From Euglena gracilis (lineage: Eukaryota > Euglenozoa > Euglenophyceae > Euglenales > Euglenaceae), in the NCBI GenBank assembly GCA_900893395.1, contig CAAHFI010787111.1:1-27673 (forward strand): a stretch of 27,673 nt of DNA, given 5' to 3'. The stretch's first letter is position 1; every line of letters starts with the position of its first letter. Below, piece after piece: positions 23,751-27,673 of the stretch. The position numbers were made by a program, and so were the translations under genes. The notes under the pieces are model-generated. The model was not told where the DNA came from, did not search any database, and saw nothing but the letters and a program-made list of their open reading frames with translations.

Positions 23751-25208
23751 GCGGAACGGCCTTCCCCGCAAGCTCCATGCCTCCGCTCACCCTCGGACCG
23801 GCAGAGGGACAGCCTGCTGACATCAGGGGATGTCGAATCAAACCCAGGCCCGGGTCCACCAACCTTCCCTGAAGCGAACAACACCTTGGTGCCAATGCTG
23901 TTTGACTTTGAACAAAACGCAGAGCGTACAATTGGCTTCCTCATGGCGACAACCATGCCTCCGTTGCAGCCCCCGCCGCAAGTATCCCCTTCCTCACAAG
24001 ATGCCAGGGAGCTTCAAGACCTGCTGCAACGGCTCATCAGCCGGCCACCGCTGGAGGCCACCCTCCCCGCAACAAATAGCCCAGGGCCCACAAGAGGACC
24101 CAGTGCGTTGGATGGGGTGGACGACGTTGAAATGGGGGTTCAATATCTACCCGGCATGAAAACTGGCACTGCCCTTCAATCCCCGTGCCCGGATCTCTCC
24201 CCGTCGTGGATGGAAATATCCTCGGATCCAAGGGGCACTGTTTCCACCATACCAAAGGGAGCCCTTCCCGCGGTCTGTGACGTGTACTCCTGCCTTCTCC
24301 GGGCGTTCAACGAGAGGCCCACCTGGGAAACATTACATGGCCTGTGGGCTTTCCCCAAGGCTGTGTTGGCACCTTTGGGAAAGGGTGGACGCGGCCATTG
24401 GGCCCGGTTGGGAAGGGTCATCCGCGGCAGAGCGGAAGCTTATCTAAAACGAACGGTGGCAGACAGTTGGAAGGACTCTGCCCGCTTACCCCAAATGGGT
24501 CAACCTGTTCGCACCAGGGGCCAAGCCCGACGTGAGCAAGAAGTGCAAGAAGAAGCATTCGTACGCCGCCTTGAACGTTTGGTGAGCAAGGGTGCCGTTG
24601 GCAAGGCATGCCAGGTCCTGACTTCGGACGGCGTGCAAGATGACAAACACCCCGTTGTGCGCCAACGGTTGAACGATCTTCACCCGGCTGAGGAACCACC
24701 TGGCCGGGGCCCCACGGATAAACGGGTTCTGTTTCCGCCACCTGGAGACGAGAACGAGAGGAGGGACAGGCTTTCCATGGTCCGCAAAGCAGTGTTCAGT
24801 TTCGGAAAAGAATCGGCAGCAGGGCCATCGGGCCTAAAGCCGGACCACATTAAGGACATGCTTAGCAGGGAAGCTGGGGGACAGGCCGAGACACTGCTTG
24901 AGGGCCTCACGACCTTCGTCTTCTGCTGCATCAACACGGGATGGCCCGCCGGTGTGGCTGAAATCCTCACATCGGCACGCCTCACGGCGCTGCGAAAGGT
25001 CAAACCGGCCACGACAGTGGATGACGCTGGGAACCTCACACCCAATGGGCAGGATCCCGCACAAGAAGGGACTCGGCCCATTGCTTCCGGAGAATGCTTG
25101 CGCCGACTGGTGGGCAAGGTGCTGATGCGCCAACCTGCCGTGCGAAAGTTTACCCAAGTGGGATGCCCGGGCAGTTTGGGGTGGGTTGTCCTGACGCCTG
25201 TGGCCTGA
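23610..25208 (+). CDS. Leader peptide, 2A, linker and RT fingers of copy 7
   Basis: Residues 1-72 from the ATG at 23610 form a basic, Trp-rich leader; an earlier start is possible since the upstream array is open. The 2A (residues 72-81) would release it. After it come PSWMEISSDPRG (24200-24240), the box RPTWETLHGLWAFPKAVLAPL (two overlapping parts), WARLGRVIRGRAEAYLKR, FVRRLERLVSKGAVGKACQ with LTSDGVQD, GPSGLKPDHIKDMLSR, and GTRPIASGECLRRLVGKVLM near 25069-25130. Homology leaves the frame at about 25161-25171, and the last ~12 codons are shadow. The part from 2A to there is intact and close to copies 5 and 6. Confidence 0.85.
   Translation: MGIGGFSKPRKAARHRVFEVAEFNYPLGWTWWSRQNGHLSNPWTFWEAERPSPQAPCLRSPSDRQRDSLLTSGDVESNPGPGPPTFPEANNTLVPMLFDFEQNAERTIGFLMATTMPPLQPPPQVSPSSQDARELQDLLQRLISRPPLEATLPATNSPGPTRGPSALDGVDDVEMGVQYLPGMKTGTALQSPCPDLSPSWMEISSDPRGTVSTIPKGALPAVCDVYSCLLRAFNERPTWETLHGLWAFPKAVLAPLGKGGRGHWARLGRVIRGRAEAYLKRTVADSWKDSARLPQMGQPVRTRGQARREQEVQEEAFVRRLERLVSKGAVGKACQVLTSDGVQDDKHPVVRQRLNDLHPAEEPPGRGPTDKRVLFPPPGDENERRDRLSMVRKAVFSFGKESAAGPSGLKPDHIKDMLSREAGGQAETLLEGLTTFVFCCINTGWPAGVAEILTSARLTALRKVKPATTVDDAGNLTPNGQDPAQEGTRPIASGECLRRLVGKVLMRQPAVRKFTQVGCPGSLGWVVLTPVA
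23829..23852 (+). other. 2A ribosome-skipping peptide, copy 7 (DVESNPGP)
   Basis: D-V-E-S-N-P-G-P follows RDSLLTSG, a near-perfect match to the viral consensus context, in frame with the downstream linker and RT fingers. It is the best candidate for an active site in the window. Confidence 0.9.
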
Positions 25209-25627
25209 TCGGCATGGGCCTCCAACACCTCGTGACCAGCCTCCATCATGGAGGCTCTCGTGACTGGGGAGTCTTGCAATTGGACTTCAGGAACGCATTC
25301 AACCGGATCCGGAGGGATAACCTTCTCGAAGCAGCACGAGAACGATGTCCAGAAATGGTGACGTGGCTGGAGACCTGTTATGCAGAACACTCGAGCCTCT
25401 TCTTGAGCGACACATCCCTCCGAAGCCAGTCGGGGTTCAGCAAGGCGATCCTTGTGGACCGGCTGCCTTTGCCATGGCAATTCAGAGTCTGGTGGAGGAA
25501 ATCCATGGCGTTTGCGGATGGCAGGCCTGGTACCTGGACGATGCCCACATCATGGGGACTACACGCCAGCTGGAGGAGGTTGTACATTTGGTCCTTGAAA
25601 AGGGACCACCCATTGGTGTTGACCTGA
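25094..25627 (+). pseudogene. RT palm segment of copy 7 (middle frame)
   Basis: Only about 25172-25434 of this frame is homologous: QFGVGCPDACGLIGMGLQHL, then GVLQLDFRNAFNRIRR with the first catalytic Asp (25283-25285), EMVTWLETCYAEHSSLFLSD and TSLRSQSG. It is entered by a shift near 25161-25171 (CCCGGG context) and left at the GGGG run 25432-25435, where one more G would keep the frame. Both are short homopolymer contexts, so recent mutation or sequencing error are both possible. Confidence 0.8.
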
Positions 25628-27144
25628 ATATCAACAAATGCACCCTTTGGGGGCCAGCCTTCCAACCCGACCGTTTTCTCTTCCTGGAGGGGACAAGTGT
25701 ATTGCAACGCATCCCCGTAACTCCATACATTCCTGGTTCCGGAATCAAGTCCCTCGGGGTTCCAATTTGCCATCCGGAGGACGGGACATTTGCCGAACGT
25801 GTGTGGTTTGGGCGGTGCGAAGAAGCTATGAAGGCGTGTTCAGCCTTGCAGAAGGTGCCTTCTGCGCACATCCAGTTCACCATTCTAAGGCTGTGTCTGG
25901 ACGCGTGCAAGGTTAACGACCTGTTGAGGACTACTCCAATTGGCCTTGCAACCATGCAGTGCACGCTGCTAAGCAAAACCCTGCGGAATACCGCCAGCAT
26001 CATTGTCGGGCGGCCGCTGGAAGAGGACCAGTGGCGCCAGGCCACCTTGCCTGTCCGGTTGGGTGGGTTGGGCATCCGGGACCCTACCACGGAGCGCCCG
26101 ATCGCCAGGTGGGCCGCCACACTTGACTTTCTTGTTCGCGGCGACCGCGTCCTCGACTTGCCACCCATCTGTGGGATGAACCCCCTACCTTCGGAATTTA
26201 CCGCCCAGGTGGAGGCCATCAAGGGTCTATGTGAGCTCCCACCGATTGCAAAGGCCTTTGTTGAGGACCCAAAAAGTCCGGAGATGCTGCCTCAAGAAAT
26301 GACGGCACAGAAATTCTGGGGACAACAGTGTGCAAAGGCCCGACAGCAAGCTCTGTACAACTCACTCACGGGTAGCGATAAACTGAAAATGGCATGTCAG
26401 ATGAAGCCACATGCTATGGCTTGGGCCTCCGTTACGCCGTCAGCCGCCACAAGGACGCTCATACCAACAAGGGAATTCCAGGCCCTGATGCAATGGTCCC
26501 TGGGTGCTCCGGTTGTTTCGCCTTCAGATGCCTGTCCCGGGTGCCCTCGGTGCCACAACCCCTTGGACGCAAGAGGCCATCACCTCGTTTGTTGCCACCG
26601 GAACAACATTGTTCGGCGACACGGGGCGGTGCAGTCCTACATCCTTGGGCTGGCCCAAAAGGCAGGTTTCCCGGCCAGAAGAGAGGAGAGTGCCCCTGAT
26701 GGTTCCCGCCCGGGCGACGTATTTGTGATGCGATATGATGCAAACGGTCCGGCGGCAATCGATGTGACCGTTCGCCACCCCCTTGCACCTTCCCGCGTAC
26801 GGCCAGGATTGGAAGACCTTGGGAAATGGCATGAGAGCCAGGAGGAAGACAAAATCAAAAAGTATGGAGACGGTTGTAAGCGCAGAGGGTGGACGTTCAT
26901 CCCCTTTGTCCTCGATTGCTACGGAGGAATGGGGGAGGCAGCGCTTGCCTTTGTTGGAAACTGTGTTCACTTGCTTGCGGGACAACATGACGCATGGGAG
27001 AGGCGAGCAGCGGAGGCAAACTGCTGGCAGGGCCTCAGCATGGCCCTTGCCAGAGAACTGGCGAAACAGCTCGTGTGGGGCCAATGCCCTGACGACCTCA
27101 ACGAAGGAGGTGGCATGGACACTCACCACCCATACAGCACATGA
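25345..27144 (+). CDS. RT active site, thumb, zinc knuckle and RLE of copy 7
   Basis: Homology starts at about 25435 with VQQGDPCGPAAFAMAIQSL and runs unbroken to the stop at 27144. It shows WQAWYLDDAHIMG (YLDD 25531-25542), GVDLNINKCTLWGP, SLGVPICHPED, IQFTILRLCLDACKVNDLLR, LPVRLGGLGIRDP and KFWGQQCAKARQQ. The knuckle CPGCPRC-x12-HHLVCC starts at 26533 and is followed by RRHGAVQSYILGLAQKAG. The endonuclease PGDVFVMRYDANGP (Asp 26716-26718) continues to AIDVTVRHPLAPS (Asp 26761-26763), then GWTFIPFVLDCYGGMGE and MALARELAKQLVWG. RT would copy the RNA from a nick made by the RLE, with the knuckle likely contacting nucleic acid. This is the longest intact LINE piece here. Confidence 0.9.
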   Translation: MSRNGDVAGDLLCRTLEPLLERHIPPKPVGVQQGDPCGPAAFAMAIQSLVEEIHGVCGWQAWYLDDAHIMGTTRQLEEVVHLVLEKGPPIGVDLNINKCTLWGPAFQPDRFLFLEGTSVLQRIPVTPYIPGSGIKSLGVPICHPEDGTFAERVWFGRCEEAMKACSALQKVPSAHIQFTILRLCLDACKVNDLLRTTPIGLATMQCTLLSKTLRNTASIIVGRPLEEDQWRQATLPVRLGGLGIRDPTTERPIARWAATLDFLVRGDRVLDLPPICGMNPLPSEFTAQVEAIKGLCELPPIAKAFVEDPKSPEMLPQEMTAQKFWGQQCAKARQQALYNSLTGSDKLKMACQMKPHAMAWASVTPSAATRTLIPTREFQALMQWSLGAPVVSPSDACPGCPRCHNPLDARGHHLVCCHRNNIVRRHGAVQSYILGLAQKAGFPARREESAPDGSRPGDVFVMRYDANGPAAIDVTVRHPLAPSRVRPGLEDLGKWHESQEEDKIKKYGDGCKRRGWTFIPFVLDCYGGMGEAALAFVGNCVHLLAGQHDAWERRAAEANCWQGLSMALARELAKQLVWGQCPDDLNEGGGMDTHHPYST

Positions 27145-27584
27145 GCTACCCCTTCGGGCTCCACTATCCCGAAGCAACCCCTCCGCCTCCGGCGGTGCTT
27201 CCTGAACTAGCGGAGGCCCGGAAACGGCCCGCCACGCACAGCCAAGGGGGCAGCGAATCGGGACCATGCCATGATATATAAGGAATGCCCCTGCAACAAC
27301 CAAGAACCAATGCAGCACGTCGGAGCTGCAACGACGCCCCCGAGGAGCCGCAGGGCGTGAAAGACAGCTGAAGCCGGAATCACCGGCCCACCCGTCATCA
27401 ACACCCAGACCTTAAACGGCACCGAGCCCTGCCACCTCCCCATTGCCTGCCCAACCACTCTGACTCACGTGGACGAAGAACTCCGGAAGCTGATCAACAG
27501 CGGCCTCACCTCGCGCCTTATACTGTTCTCTTTGCTCGCCCTTTTACCTTCCCTCCCTTCACCAGCGTGCACAGACTGTTGCCT
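27145..27584 (+). other. 3' UTR of copy 7
   Basis: No gene. A perfect small hairpin, CCGCC-TCC-GGCGG, lies at 27183-27195, and CCTCCGC/GCGGAGG (27179-27185 with about 27210-27216) could pair around it. A TATATAAGG word near 27275 is noted, but nothing indicates a promoter. Confidence 0.6.
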
Positions 27585-27667
27585 CTGTACATAGCCTTAC
27601 TCCCCTGAACTCTTCAAATCCAGTAGGCTGTGCCACTGGTCGGTGGATTCGGTTCGCCCCACCACCG
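27585..27667 (+). repeat. Conserved LINE 3' terminus (copy 7)
   Basis: CTGTACATAGCCTTAC is followed by AAATCCAGTAGGCTGTG, CCACTGGTCGGTGG and ATTCGGTTCGCCCCACCACCG. CCAC/GTGG (27633-27646) and GGTGG/CCACC around ATTCGGTTCGC can pair as alternative hairpins. This is the reference form of the terminus found in six copies, and likely the RNA feature recognised by the RT. Confidence 0.88.
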
Positions 27668-27673
27668 TTCGGC

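Larger units (their letters stand above)
22208..27667 (+). mobile_element. LINE copy 7: best-preserved, apparently full-length RLE-type element with 2A
   Basis: Order: 5' module (22208-22277), leader (22278-22845), 5' tandem array (22846-23750), leader peptide with 2A (23829-23852), linker, RT (palm Asp 25283-25285, YLDD 25531-25542), zinc knuckle, RLE, stop at 27144, 3' UTR and conserved 3' terminus ending at 27667. It is about 5.46 kb. Only two frame changes interrupt an otherwise continuous product of about 1,170 residues, so it is the youngest or best-kept full copy here. The six bases after the terminus are all that is left of the flank in this window. Confidence 0.88.

Noticed and set aside
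22837-23820. 327-codon protein gene over the 5' array of copy 7
   Set aside because: The array is stop-poor in several frames, and the repeated units fall in different frames, so the frame is not being preserved.
24066-24100. Decayed second 2A in copy 7 (NSPGPTRG)
   Set aside because: Alignment with copy 5 pairs this stretch with AALPIDGTQ, upstream of the second 2A there, so the resemblance is coincidental.
27270-27285. TATA-box promoter in the 3' UTR of copy 7
   Set aside because: A single TATATAA word with no start-site context and no gene following it.
27640-27667. tRNA-like 3' end (TTCGGTTCG followed by ACCACC)
   Set aside because: The flanking stems do not form a T-arm plus seven-base acceptor, and no D or anticodon arm is present upstream.

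Overview
This window looks like a eukaryotic repeat block, not a gene neighbourhood. Almost all of it is covered by seven copies (plus one small remnant) of a non-LTR retrotransposon (LINE) superfamily. The copies share one protein plan: an optional upstream region, a 2A-type ribosome-skipping peptide (D-V/I-E-x-N-P-G-P), a linker with a W-E-x-L-H-x-L-W box, a reverse transcriptase with a YLDD active site, a Cys/His zinc knuckle, and a C-terminal restriction-enzyme-like endonuclease (RLE; PGD-x(14)-D-x-T-V). This is the R2-like endonuclease plan. I see no apurinic-type endonuclease. I see no poly(A) tails, bacterial operon, tRNA, rRNA or convincing single-copy host gene. The GC-rich sequence, dense decayed RLE-type LINEs and T-rich boxes at 5' ends suggest a protist; a dinoflagellate such as Symbiodiniaceae is my best but unproven guess.

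Layout: copy 1 (minus, 5'-truncated) 1-906; copy 2 (minus, long, decayed) 933-5458; spacer 5459-6173 between two inverted copies of a 5'-end module, with a striking GAA/TTC array; copy 3 (plus, long, decayed, with an extra upstream coding region) 6174-12702; copy 4 (minus, 5'-truncated) 12704-13940, joined tail-to-tail with copy 3; copy 5 (plus, two 2A sites) 13940-18190; copy 6 (plus, two 2A sites) 18191 to about 21870, then a remnant of another copy to 22207; copy 7 (plus, the best preserved) 22208-27667.

Copy 7 gives the full plan: a 5' module with a T-rich box, about 570 bp of leader, a 5' array of five alternating ~186/~174 bp units, a short leader peptide ending in 2A, RT plus RLE in one long product interrupted by two frame changes, a ~440 bp 3' UTR and a conserved ~80 nt 3' terminus ending in CCCCACCACC. 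That terminus recurs on both strands and marks the 3' ends of copies 1, 2, 3, 4, 5 and 7.

The most interesting points are 2A peptides (seven sites in five copies) in RLE-type LINEs, the paired 2A sites of copies 5 and 6, the shared tail-less 3' terminus with copies stacked at or near one another's 3' ends, and the divergent 5' modules around the GAA/TTC array. Identities and alignments are by eye; no database search or folding was run.
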